Assembly (NCBI GenBank): GCA_031267995.1 | Contig: JAIRXZ010000171.1 | Coordinates: 1-5,200, forward strand | DNA length: 5,200 nucleotides | Direction of reading: 5' to 3' | DNA from: Odoribacteraceae bacterium | GTDB taxonomy: Bacteria; Bacteroidota; Bacteroidia; Bacteroidales; Marinifilaceae | Shown here: positions 5,200 through 5,200 of the stretch, piece after piece | Numbering within the stretch: the stretch's first letter is position 1 | Layout of the letters: each line of letters starts with the position of its first letter | Made by a program: the position numbers and the translations under genes | The notes under the pieces: model-generated | Databases searched by the model: none | What the model saw: the letters and a program-made list of their open reading frames with translations, nothing else | What the model was told of the DNA's origin: nothing

Positions 5200-5200
5200 G

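Overview
The window is a GC-rich bacterial segment. Its main content is a run of four tandem, paralogous genes on the minus strand. All four encode membrane-anchored TerB/J-domain proteins of the DjlA type: an N-terminal hydrophobic, glycine-rich segment, one or two TerB-like helical domains, a low-complexity linker, and a C-terminal J domain with an intact HPD motif. In transcription order (high to low coordinates) I call them A (3899-5155), B (2888-3790), C (1940-2806) and D (431-1930). A and D carry two TerB-like domains each; B and C carry one. They look like a single operon. The promoter is not visible and probably lies beyond position 5200.

The host cannot be named from this window. Third codon positions are mostly G/C, no Shine-Dalgarno-like sequence precedes any of the four starts, and the starts lie in C-rich tracts. 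DjlA-type proteins imply a Gram-negative-type bacterium with a cytoplasmic-membrane co-chaperone. The missing Shine-Dalgarno signals would fit Bacteroidota or the PVC group (Verrucomicrobiota and relatives), but that is a guess.

The junctions are the most unusual part. Between A and B, and between B and C, an ATG lies 10 nt after the previous stop. It opens a short frame (34 and 25 codons) that ends a few bases inside the next TerB-J gene. The corresponding ATG before D is fused in frame to D, because of an apparent 1-nt length difference close to the TerB-J start. Upstream of A the same frame is open to the window edge and ends in an ATGA overlap. All four large genes also share one reading frame, separated only by three TAA stops.

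Positions 1-430 contain no convincing gene. Positions 7-211 hold five units of a 41-bp tandem repeat. Positions 212-430 hold several GC-rich inverted repeats and then the 3' end of gene D.

By family knowledge, each protein should sit in the inner membrane and use its J domain to stimulate a DnaK-type Hsp70. The TerB part probably provides protein-protein or sensing contacts. A run of four related proteins with conserved J domains, divergent TerB domains and different linkers suggests one Hsp70 serving several membrane-bound adaptors. That last step is inference.
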